From positions 1 through 8,761 of the forward strand of contig JAADIC010000030.1 of assembly GCA_013151535.1 (NCBI GenBank): DNA of 8,761 nucleotides. The letters are read 5' to 3'. The notes beneath the pieces were generated by a model. The model was not told the origin of the DNA and did no database searches. It saw only the letters and a program-made list of their open reading frames with translations. The first letter of the stretch is position 1. Each line of letters opens with the position of its first letter. Positions 1 through 6,091 of this stretch are shown piece by piece. Made by a program: the position numbers and the translations under genes. The stretch comes from Alphaproteobacteria bacterium (GTDB lineage Bacteria > Pseudomonadota > Alphaproteobacteria > Rhodobacterales > Rhodobacteraceae).

Positions 1-515
1 ACGGGCTGGTGCCGCAATTGCAGGCGTGGCTTGATAAGGCCGGTGCCGATGTCAGCATTTTGAATGCGGGCGTGTCGGGTGACACAACCGCCGGTGGCCG
101 CGCGCGGATTGACTGGACCCTGACGCCGGAGGTGGACGCGATCATCGTCAATCTGGGCGGCAACGACATTCTGCGCGGCATTGATCCGGCCACGGCGCGC
201 GCCAATCTTGACGATGTGCTGGCGGCGATTACGGCCAAAGGCCTGCCGGTTTTGCTGGTCGGGCTGGACCCGCCGACCAATTTCGGCCCCGATTTCAAGG
301 AGGGCTATGATCGGCTCTATCCCGAGCTTGCGGCGAAATACGGTGCCCTTTTTTACCCGAGCTACCTCGGAACCCTGATGGAAACCGGCGATCGGGCCGA
401 GGTCTTGAAAACCCTGATGCAGCCCGACGCCATCCACCCCAATGCGGATGGCGTCAAGGCCATCGTGAACGTGCTTGGCCCCAAGGTTCTGGACCTGATT
501 GAACGGATTGAATGA
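1..515 (+). CDS. tesA: TesA-type SGNH arylesterase/lysophospholipase, 5' end missing
   Basis: This is the C-terminal part of a GDSL/SGNH hydrolase of the TesA family, which cleaves short-chain aryl esters, acyl thioesters or lysophospholipids and is usually periplasmic. The reading frame is open to the left edge: the bases before the GTG at position 9 encode the end of the usual GYGL segment, so the GTG is internal and the real start, any signal peptide and the catalytic Ser of the GDS block lie outside the window. Counting from that GTG, block II is seen as NAGVSGDTTAGG (residues 19-30), block III as GGND (50-53), and the catalytic Asp/His pair in DAIHPNADG (D140, H143). The stop codon is only 3 bases before the next ATG, so it is probably co-transcribed with the BKACE gene, although no functional link is obvious. 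The family call is firm; the substrate is not known. Confidence 0.9.
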   Translation, partial: GLVPQLQAWLDKAGADVSILNAGVSGDTTAGGRARIDWTLTPEVDAIIVNLGGNDILRGIDPATARANLDDVLAAITAKGLPVLLVGLDPPTNFGPDFKEGYDRLYPELAAKYGALFYPSYLGTLMETGDRAEVLKTLMQPDAIHPNADGVKAIVNVLGPKVLDLIERIE

Positions 516-518
516 AAC

Positions 519-1358
519 ATGAATAACCCCTGCATCATCTGCGTCGCCATCACCGGATCAGTCGCCCGAAAAGAAGATAATCCAGCCGTTCCCGTCACCA
601 TCGCCGAGCAGATCGAAAGCACCCATGCGGCGTTTGAAGCAGGGGCTGCAATCGCTCATATCCATGTGCGCAACGCCGATCAGACACCCACCTCCGACCC
701 TGACAGGTTCGCCGAGTTGATCGCCGGTATTCAGGCCACCTGCGACGGCATGATCGTGCAGGTGTCAACCGGTGGGCGCTCGGGCGCGGGGCTGGAACGC
801 GGCGCAATGCTGGCGCTGGCGCCGGACATGGCCTCGCTCACCGTGGGGTCGAACAATTTCCCGACGCGGGTTTATGAGAACCCGCCGGAGCTGGTCGATT
901 GGCTGGCCAGCGAGATGCTGAAATATAACGTCAAACCCGAGATCGAGGCGTTTGATCTGTCGCATATCTTTCAGGCCGTGAAGATGCAGAACGACGGGCG
1001 GCTCAACGGCCCCTTGCATGTGCAATTCGTCATGGGCGTCAAAAACGCCATGCCGGTGGATCGCGAAGTGTTAGATTTTTATGTGAAAACCCTGAACCGT
1101 CTGGCCCCTGACGCCACATGGTGCAGTGCCGGTGTTGGCCCCGGTCAGATCCTGCTGAACGAGTGGGCAATTTCGGCTGGTGGCCATACCCGTACCGGTC
1201 TTGAGGACAACGTCAGGCTGAATAAATCCACCTTAGCGCCGTCAAACGCCGCCCTTGTGGCGCGCGCTGCTGATCTTTGTGAAAAATATGAACGCCCCGT
1301 TGCCACCTGCCAACAGGCGCGTGAAATCCTCAACCTGCCCCTTTTGAAAGGACGTTAA
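519..1358 (+). CDS. Beta-keto acid cleavage enzyme (BKACE, DUF849 family)
   Basis: A 279-residue cytoplasmic TIM-barrel enzyme of the BKACE family, whose founder is 3-keto-5-aminohexanoate cleavage enzyme (Kce) of lysine fermentation. The family uses a divalent metal to convert a beta-keto acid plus acetyl-CoA into acetoacetate plus the CoA ester of the remaining part. Visible signatures are the metal-binding HIHVR motif (H47, H49, R51), STGG at 83-86, the PEIEAFD segment at 140-146 with acidic residues, and GGHTRTGLEDN at 221-231 with R225, E229 and D230, which match the conserved Arg and Glu-Asp of Kce. Length is normal. The ATG follows the esterase stop by 3 bases; the ribosome binding site is weak. 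The thiolase gene starts 1 base after its stop, so the two are probably translated from one mRNA. The keto-acid substrate cannot be read from the sequence; dehydrocarnitine, 3-keto-5-aminohexanoate and related compounds are used by known members. Confidence 0.93.
   Translation: MNNPCIICVAITGSVARKEDNPAVPVTIAEQIESTHAAFEAGAAIAHIHVRNADQTPTSDPDRFAELIAGIQATCDGMIVQVSTGGRSGAGLERGAMLALAPDMASLTVGSNNFPTRVYENPPELVDWLASEMLKYNVKPEIEAFDLSHIFQAVKMQNDGRLNGPLHVQFVMGVKNAMPVDREVLDFYVKTLNRLAPDATWCSAGVGPGQILLNEWAISAGGHTRTGLEDNVRLNKSTLAPSNAALVARAADLCEKYERPVATCQQAREILNLPLLKGR
1346..1352 (+). promoter_or_regulatory. Ribosome binding site of the thiolase gene
   Basis: GAAAGGA lies 7 bases before the ATG at 1360, inside the last codons of the BKACE gene. 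It fixes the thiolase start and supports coupled translation of the two genes. Confidence 0.75.
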
Positions 1359-1359
1359 A

Positions 1360-2565
1360 ATGTCTCGTGATGTCGTCATCGTCTCCACCGCCCGCACCCC
1401 GATTGGCAAGGCTTATCGCGGCGCTTTCAACGATACACAGGCCCAGACGCTCGCCGGTCACGCAATTGAAAACGCAACTCGTCGCGCCGGGCTGGACGGG
1501 GCTGAAGTTGAGGACGTGATTATCGGTGCGGCCCTGCAACAAGGCTCAACCGGCAGCAATATCGCCCGGCAAGCGGCCCTGCGTGCGGGCCTGCCGACCA
1601 GTGTTGCCGGTATGTCGCTGGATCGTCAATGTGCCTCCGGCCTGATGGCGATTGCGGTGGCGGCGGGGCGCATATCCATGGGCGATATCGATATCGCCGT
1701 GGCGGGCGGGGTTGAATCCGTGTCCCTCGTGCAAAACGCCAATATGAACCTCAGCCGCGCCGCTGATCCTTGGTTGGTGGAGCACCGCCCCGACATTTAC
1801 ATGAGCATGCTGGAAACCGCCGAGATCGTGGCGGATCGTTACAATATCAGCCGCGAAGCGCAGGATGAATACGCCGCCCAAAGCCATCGACGCACCGCTG
1901 AGGCGCAAGCGGCTGGTCGTCTTGACGCCGAAATCGCGCCGCTGGCGAGTGTGAAGAAGGTCAAGGATCGCGAAACCGGTGAGGTCTCGGATCAGGCCGT
2001 GACCCTGACGCTGGATGAAGGCCTGCGCGCCGGAACCACGCCCGAAAGCCTTGCCGGTTTGCAGCCGGTATTTTCGGGTGGTCAGCAGGTCAAACAGGGG
2101 GCGTTCATCACCGCAGGCAATGCCTCGCAATTGTCTGACGGGGCGGCGGCGCTGGTGGTCATGGATGCCAAAACCGCCGCGCAAAAGGGCCTGACGCCGC
2201 TGGGGCTGTTTCGCGGTGTGGCGGCAGCGGGCTGTGATCCCGACGAAATGGGCATCGGCCCGATTTTCGCGGTGCCTAAACTGCTGAAAAAGGCTGGCCT
2301 GACAATTGATGACATCGATATGTGGGAATTGAACGAGGCATTTGCCTCCCAAACCCTCTATTGCCGCGACAAGTTGGGGATTGATCCCGACAAACTGAAC
2401 GTCAGCGGCGGTGCCATCGCCATCGGCCACCCCTACGGCATGTCGGGCGCGCGCATGTCAGGCCATGTGCTGATCGAGGGCAAGCGGCGCGGCGCGAAAT
2501 ACGGTGTCGTCACCATGTGCGTCGGCGGCGGCATGGGCGCGGCGGGGCTGTTTGAAATCCTTTAA
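1360..2565 (+). CDS. Acetyl-CoA C-acyltransferase (thiolase family)
   Basis: A full-length 401-residue thiolase. These cytoplasmic enzymes either split a 3-ketoacyl-CoA with CoA to give acetyl-CoA or run the reverse condensation. The nucleophilic cysteine is C91 in DRQCASG; the other active-site blocks are NEAF at 325-328, GHPYG with H357 at 356-360, and the second catalytic cysteine C387 in CVGGGMGA. All catalytic residues are present and the length is typical of the degradative FadA/AtoB/PcaF-like group. The start is supported by the GAAAGGA site 7 bases upstream. Being placed 1 base after the BKACE gene suggests a shared pathway, perhaps cleavage of acetoacetyl-CoA formed from the BKACE product or of a 3-ketoacyl-CoA formed from its new CoA ester. 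That link is inference; chain-length preference cannot be told. Confidence 0.95.
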   Translation: MSRDVVIVSTARTPIGKAYRGAFNDTQAQTLAGHAIENATRRAGLDGAEVEDVIIGAALQQGSTGSNIARQAALRAGLPTSVAGMSLDRQCASGLMAIAVAAGRISMGDIDIAVAGGVESVSLVQNANMNLSRAADPWLVEHRPDIYMSMLETAEIVADRYNISREAQDEYAAQSHRRTAEAQAAGRLDAEIAPLASVKKVKDRETGEVSDQAVTLTLDEGLRAGTTPESLAGLQPVFSGGQQVKQGAFITAGNASQLSDGAAALVVMDAKTAAQKGLTPLGLFRGVAAAGCDPDEMGIGPIFAVPKLLKKAGLTIDDIDMWELNEAFASQTLYCRDKLGIDPDKLNVSGGAIAIGHPYGMSGARMSGHVLIEGKRRGAKYGVVTMCVGGGMGAAGLFEIL

Positions 2566-2654
2566 GCGGCTGGATATATCGCCAGTGAAATGCTGCGCAT
2601 GCAATTGGCCAGAACCGAGGGGGGTGACGGTTTCCAAACAAGACCAGAGCGTTC

Positions 2655-3515
2655 TCAGTCGGCCTCCGCCGGGCAGGCGGCGCGGTCTGCAACCTCGGCA
2701 GCCAGATTAAGCGCATTGGGGCAGAAGGCCTGAAACCCCTCGATCCTGAAATCACCGATGGCTTTTTGCCCTTCGCCGGATATCAGCCAATCGGAAAAGG
2801 CCCGCGCCATGTCCACTTTGACATGGGGGAAGCGCTTGGGATCGACCAGAATATAGCCGTAAGGATTGAACAGGGCCTTGTCGCCGCTGAACAGCAACTT
2901 CATGCCGCCCTTGTTGCCAAAGGTGATCCATGTACCGCGATCCGTCAGGGTATAAATCTGCCGGGCCGAGGCCAGATTAAGCGTCGCCCCCATGCCCGAA
3001 CCGGTCTCCAGATACCACGCGCCTTTGGGGGTGATTCCGGCGGCGCGCCACAATTCAATCTCTTTTTTGTTGGTGCCGCTGTCATCGCCGCGTGACGCGA
3101 AAGACGCGCCGCTGTTGGCAATCATTGCCAGTGCGGATGGCGCGTCAGGCGCGCTGCGAACGTTCGCCGGATCATTCGCCGGGCCGACAATGACAAAATC
3201 ATTATACATGATATCGCGCCGCTCGATGCCGTAGCCCTGGGCGATAAACGCATCCTCGGACGGGCGGTGATGCACCAGCAGCGCGTCCGCATCGCCATTG
3301 CGCGCAATGCGCAGGGCTTGGCCGGTGCCAACCGCAACCACGCGCACCTGAATGCCGGTTTCAGCGGTGAAGATCGGCAGGATCACATCGAACAGGCCGG
3401 AATTCTGGGTCGACGTGGTCGAGGCCAGAACGAAGAACTTTTCCTGCGCGAGGGTCTGCGTCGCCAGCAGACACAAAACTGTGGCTTTCAGCAAAAGGGT
3501 AATTCTTAAATTCAT
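2655..3515 (-). CDS. tupA: Tungstate ABC transporter substrate-binding protein
   Basis: A 286-residue periplasmic binding protein of the TupA group, which captures tungstate (and less well molybdate) for import. Residues 1-23 form a signal peptide with R4 and K10, a hydrophobic core and probable cleavage after TLA. The oxyanion-binding signature STTSTQNSG is at 32-40, and the second TupA hallmark, SRGDDSGTNKKE, at 142-153. ModA-type molybdate binders lack this pair, which is why tungstate is preferred. Two cysteines near the C-terminus (C266, C282) could form a disulphide in the periplasm. The ATG overlaps the tupC stop (ATGA at 3512-3515) and is preceded by an AAGG ribosome site within tupC. 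It is the last gene of the operon and converges on the thiolase gene with 89 bases between the stops; I see no clear terminator hairpin there. Specificity is inferred from family motifs. Confidence 0.92.
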   Translation of the reverse strand: MNLRITLLLKATVLCLLATQTLAQEKFFVLASTTSTQNSGLFDVILPIFTAETGIQVRVVAVGTGQALRIARNGDADALLVHHRPSEDAFIAQGYGIERRDIMYNDFVIVGPANDPANVRSAPDAPSALAMIANSGASFASRGDDSGTNKKEIELWRAAGITPKGAWYLETGSGMGATLNLASARQIYTLTDRGTWITFGNKGGMKLLFSGDKALFNPYGYILVDPKRFPHVKVDMARAFSDWLISGEGQKAIGDFRIEGFQAFCPNALNLAAEVADRAACPAEAD

Positions 3516-4219
3516 AGCTCGCCTTTCAGGAATTTCTGCGCCGGAATGCTTTTGGCGGCGTCAAAGAAATCATCCGCCCCGGCCTGCTCGACCAATTGCC
3601 CGTTATCAAAGAACAGAATGTCGTCCGCCAGACGCCGCGCCTGGGCGATATCATGGGTCGACATCAGGATTTTGGTGCCGTTTTGCGCGATACGGCGCAG
3701 GATTTCTTCCAGCTCTTTGGTTGAGGCCGGATCAAGGTTGGCGGCAGGCTCGTCCAGCAACAGGATGCGGGGATCGGTGACAATGGCGCGGGCCAGATCG
3801 AGGCGCTTGCGCTCGCCGCCCGACAGGGCGGCGGCGGGTTTGCGCGGGTCGGTGCCAAGGCGGGCCTCGGTCAACGCGTTGGCGATGCGCTCGCTTCTTT
3901 CGGCCCGCCTTAAGGTGCTGGAATGCAGCGCCAATGCGATATTACCGGCAACCGAGCGGCGCAGGATCGGGGTTGATTGAAACACAAACCCCCGACTGGC
4001 GCGGGTTTTGCGGGCAGGTTGACCGCCCCAACTTACAGAACCACTGCTGAAATCCAGCAATCCATGCGCCGCAAACAGAAACAGGCTTTTGCCCGCGCCG
4101 TTCGGCCCCATGATTACCGTGATCCCGCTTGAGGTCAGATCCAGATCAATCGGCCCCAGCAAGGACTTGCCGTTCTTGCCGATGGTCAGGCCAGAAAACT
4201 GCAAATGCGGCGCGCTCAT
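3512..4219 (-). CDS. tupC: Tungstate ABC transporter ATP-binding protein
   Basis: A 235-residue ABC ATPase that powers the importer on the cytoplasmic side of the membrane. It has an intact nucleotide-binding set: Walker A GPNGAGKS at 38-45, Q-loop around Q81, signature LSGGE at 132-136, Walker B ILLLDEP at 152-158 and the switch histidine H189. It lacks the long C-terminal TOBE/Mop regulatory extension found in ModC, which agrees with the short TupC-type ATPases. The ATG overlaps the tupB stop by 4 bases (4216-4219), with a GAGG ribosome site 7 bases upstream, and its own stop overlaps the tupA start, so translation of the three genes is likely coupled. Substrate assignment rests on the adjacent tupA. 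Confidence 0.92.
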   Translation of the reverse strand: MSAPHLQFSGLTIGKNGKSLLGPIDLDLTSSGITVIMGPNGAGKSLFLFAAHGLLDFSSGSVSWGGQPARKTRASRGFVFQSTPILRRSVAGNIALALHSSTLRRAERSERIANALTEARLGTDPRKPAAALSGGERKRLDLARAIVTDPRILLLDEPAANLDPASTKELEEILRRIAQNGTKILMSTHDIAQARRLADDILFFDNGQLVEQAGADDFFDAAKSIPAQKFLKGEL

Positions 4220-4914
4220 CTCGTCGCCTCGTAACGCCGCCCGAATCGCGCCAGCCCATGGATCAGCGCGTTGACGGAAATCGCAATCGCCAGCAAAATC
4301 ACCCCCAGCGCCAGCGCCAGTTCCAGATTGCCCTTGGAGGTTTCCAGCGCAATCGTGGTCGTCATCACCCGGGTCAACCCGTTGATATTGCCACCCACGA
4401 TCAGCACCGCCCCAACCTCGGCCAAAGCCCGGCCAAAACCGGCGAGGATGGCCGTCATCACCCCGAAACGTGCGTCCCAGATCAGGGTTTTGAGCCGCAG
4501 CAAAGGCCCCGCATCAACCGACAGCAGCAACGCATCATATTCCCGGCGCAGCGGCAGAACCGCCTCGCGGGTCAGGGCCAGAATGATCGGTGCGATCAGG
4601 ATGGTCTGAGCGATAATCATCGCGCCCGGCGTGAACAGCAGCCCCAGATTGCCAAGCGGCCCGGCGCGCGACAAGAGCAGATAAACCGATAGGCCAACCA
4701 CCACGGGGGGCAACGCCATCAGCGATGTCGACAAAACCACCAGCACCCCGCGCCCCGGAAACGACCAGATCGCCAGTGCCGCCCCCAGCGGAATGCCGAT
4801 GCAGGCCGCCAGAAAACTGGCCGTCAGGCTGACATAAAGCGACAGGCCAACGATCTGCAACAGCGCCGGATCACGCGCCGCCACCAATTGCCAGGATTGC
4901 AGAAGGGTTTCCAT
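4216..4914 (-). CDS. tupB: Tungstate ABC transporter permease
   Basis: A 232-residue inner-membrane permease of the binding-protein-dependent family. Hydrophobic stretches lie at about 20-49, 55-81, 92-114, 151-175 and 195-220, giving around five membrane spans. The cytoplasmic EAA-type loop that docks on the ATPase is seen as GRALAEVGAVLIVGGN at 161-176. Size and spacing fit TupB. It is the first gene of the operon here. The start codon is the ATG at 4914-4912; no strong Shine-Dalgarno sequence precedes it (only a weak GGA more than ten bases upstream), so initiation may be inefficient or the 5' end may be misjudged by a few codons. It is transcribed divergently from the Mrp gene across a 105-base spacer. 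Confidence 0.92.
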   Translation of the reverse strand: METLLQSWQLVAARDPALLQIVGLSLYVSLTASFLAACIGIPLGAALAIWSFPGRGVLVVLSTSLMALPPVVVGLSVYLLLSRAGPLGNLGLLFTPGAMIIAQTILIAPIILALTREAVLPLRREYDALLLSVDAGPLLRLKTLIWDARFGVMTAILAGFGRALAEVGAVLIVGGNINGLTRVMTTTIALETSKGNLELALALGVILLAIAISVNALIHGLARFGRRYEATR

Positions 4915-4966
4915 ATGACGCAGTTAATTCCGGTGATAATTGGCGGCAGGTCTTGCCCTTTACGAT

Positions 4967-4995
4967 GATCTACCCAATGTAAGGCACTTGGACAA
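4967..4995 (-). promoter_or_regulatory. Candidate tup operon promoter
   Basis: On the minus strand TTGTCC (4995-4990) is followed after exactly 17 bases by TAGATC (4972-4967), a moderate match to a sigma-70 promoter, about 50 bases upstream of tupB. No ModE-type palindrome and no Moco/Tuco riboswitch-sized leader fits in the 105-base divergent spacer. Confidence 0.3.
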
Positions 4996-5004
4996 TCGCT
5001 GAAA

Positions 5005-5010
5005 CGAGGA
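5005..5010 (+). promoter_or_regulatory. Ribosome binding site of the Mrp gene
   Basis: CGAGGA ends 9 bases before the ATG at 5020, which supports this start for the DUF59 domain. Confidence 0.6.
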
Positions 5011-5019
5011 TGCGCGCAG

Positions 5020-5328
5020 ATGTCTTTAACCAACGATCAAATTCTTGAGGCCTTGCGCCGGATCACCCTGCCCGATGGCGGCGATATAGTGTCGCGCGAT
5101 TTTGTCCGGGCGTTGAATGTGGATGGTGGCGCTGTGCGCTTCGTACTGGAAGTGCCCGCCGAAAAGGGGCCGGCGATGGAACCGGTGCGCGCCGCCGCCG
5201 AAAAGCTGGTTGCGGGGCTTGAGGGGGTCACAAGTGCCACGGCCATTCTGACCGCTCATGTGGCCAATCCCAAATCCGCCCCCGAATTTGAAAATCGGCG
5301 GTCATCCCAAGCCGCAAGCCGGGCCTGA
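5020..5328 (+). CDS. mrp: Mrp/ApbC N-terminal DUF59 (MIP18) domain, cut off by a frameshift
   Basis: A 102-codon frame encoding the MIP18/DUF59 domain that forms the N-terminus of many bacterial Mrp/ApbC Fe-S cluster carriers. Residues 1 to about 85 are a normal domain of this type. From about P88 (position 5281) the translation stops resembling the family and runs through an unrelated tail (ENRRSSQAASRA) to a TGA at 5326. The sensible continuation, APNLKIGGHPKPQ, lies in the +1 frame, so this is almost certainly the front part of one gene whose rear part is the next entry. A 105-base divergent spacer separates it from tupB. As it stands the product would be a free DUF59 protein, similar in size to SufT-like proteins, but the lost linker argues against a designed stand-alone gene. 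Confidence 0.85.
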   Translation: MSLTNDQILEALRRITLPDGGDIVSRDFVRALNVDGGAVRFVLEVPAEKGPAMEPVRAAAEKLVAGLEGVTSATAILTAHVANPKSAPEFENRRSSQAASRA

Positions 5329-6085
5329 ACCTGTGGCCGGTGTCGATCGCATTCTGGCCATTGCCTCGGGCAAGGGCGGGGTTGGTAAATCGACCGTGTC
5401 CAGCAATCTGGCCGTCGCTTTGGCGCGTCAGGGCCGCCGCGTTGGCCTGCTTGATGCCGATATCTACGGCCCCTCGCAGCACCGGATGATGGGGCTGAAC
5501 AAACGCCCCGCCTCTCCCGATGGCAAAGAGATCATTCCGCTGGTCAGCCATGGTGTGACCTTCATCTCCATGGGTCTGATGCTGAAAGAGGACGAGGCCG
5601 TGGTCTGGCGTGGTCCGATGCTGATGGGGGCGCTGCAACAATTGTTGGGGCAGGTGCGCTGGGGCGAGCTTGACGTGCTGATCGTCGATCTGCCACCCGG
5701 CACTGGCGACGTGCAGTTGTCACTGGCCCAGAAAACCAATGTGGACGGTGCGATTATCGTCTCGACCCCGCAGGACATCGCCCTGATGGATGCGCGCAAA
5801 GCCATGAATATGTTCGTGAAAACCGGCATTCCGGTGGTCGGCATGATCGAGAATATGTCGATGTATGTCTGCCCGAAATGCGGCAACGAGGATCATATCT
5901 TTGGCCATGGCGGGGCAAAGGCCGAGGCCGAAAAGCAGGGCATGAACTTTTATGGAGAGATCCCGCTTGATATCAATGTGCGCCTGTCCAGCGACAGCGG
6001 CACCCCGATTGCCAGCGGCGAGGGGCCGATTTCGGATGCTTATGCCAAGATTGCCAAGACGTTGATCGACGAGGGGCGGGCGTAA
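5258..6085 (+). CDS. mrp: Mrp/ApbC Fe-S cluster carrier ATPase domain, displaced by a frameshift
   Basis: The ParA/MinD-like ATPase part of Mrp (ApbC, NBP35/NUBPL family), which binds a [4Fe-4S] cluster at a dimer interface and hands it to apo-proteins in the cytoplasm. Numbered from the ATG at 5258, the deviant Walker A is SGKGGVGKS (37-45), followed by LLDADIYGPSQ (64-74), DLPPGTGD (144-151) and the cluster-binding pair CPKC (C205, C208). The first residues (MWPIPNPP) are probably not translated as written: no ribosome site precedes this ATG, while the frame joins smoothly to the DUF59 domain if one C is removed at 5279-5283, giving a 354-residue protein of normal family length. A GTG at 5333, 4 bases after the upstream TGA, could allow reinitiation. 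The gene ends 6 bases from the stop of the convergent DUF255 gene. Confidence 0.93.
   Translation: MWPIPNPPPNLKIGGHPKPQAGPEPVAGVDRILAIASGKGGVGKSTVSSNLAVALARQGRRVGLLDADIYGPSQHRMMGLNKRPASPDGKEIIPLVSHGVTFISMGLMLKEDEAVVWRGPMLMGALQQLLGQVRWGELDVLIVDLPPGTGDVQLSLAQKTNVDGAIIVSTPQDIALMDARKAMNMFVKTGIPVVGMIENMSMYVCPKCGNEDHIFGHGGAKAEAEKQGMNFYGEIPLDINVRLSSDSGTPIASGEGPISDAYAKIAKTLIDEGRA
5279..5283 (+). other. C5 run, inferred frameshift site in mrp
   Basis: Five C residues in the linker between DUF59 and the ATPase. Reading GCC-CCG-AAT-TTG-AAA with four C restores A-P-N-L-K and joins the two frames; with five C the frame leads to a stop 15 codons later. Whether this is a real mutation, a base-calling error or a +1 slip at CCC-G cannot be decided from one sequence. 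Confidence 0.75.
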
Positions 6086-6091
6086 TCTGCC

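Noticed and set aside
1546..2430. 294-codon minus-strand frame opposite the thiolase
   Set aside because: It is antisense to an intact thiolase with all catalytic motifs and is His/Arg/Gln-rich, a typical shadow in GC-rich DNA.
2566..2654. Possible terminator between the convergent thiolase and tupA genes
   Set aside because: Only a 4-base CTGG/CCAG stem with an 8-base loop was seen and no T run on either strand, too weak to call.
4129..4692. 187-codon plus-strand frame opposite tupB/tupC
   Set aside because: Antisense shadow, rich in Gln/Arg/Pro, with no motif.
4915..5019. Molybdate/tungstate operator or Moco-type riboswitch ahead of tupB
   Set aside because: The 105-base spacer is too short for that riboswitch and contains no clear ModE-type inverted repeat; the imperfect AATT-N8-AATT symmetry is weak.
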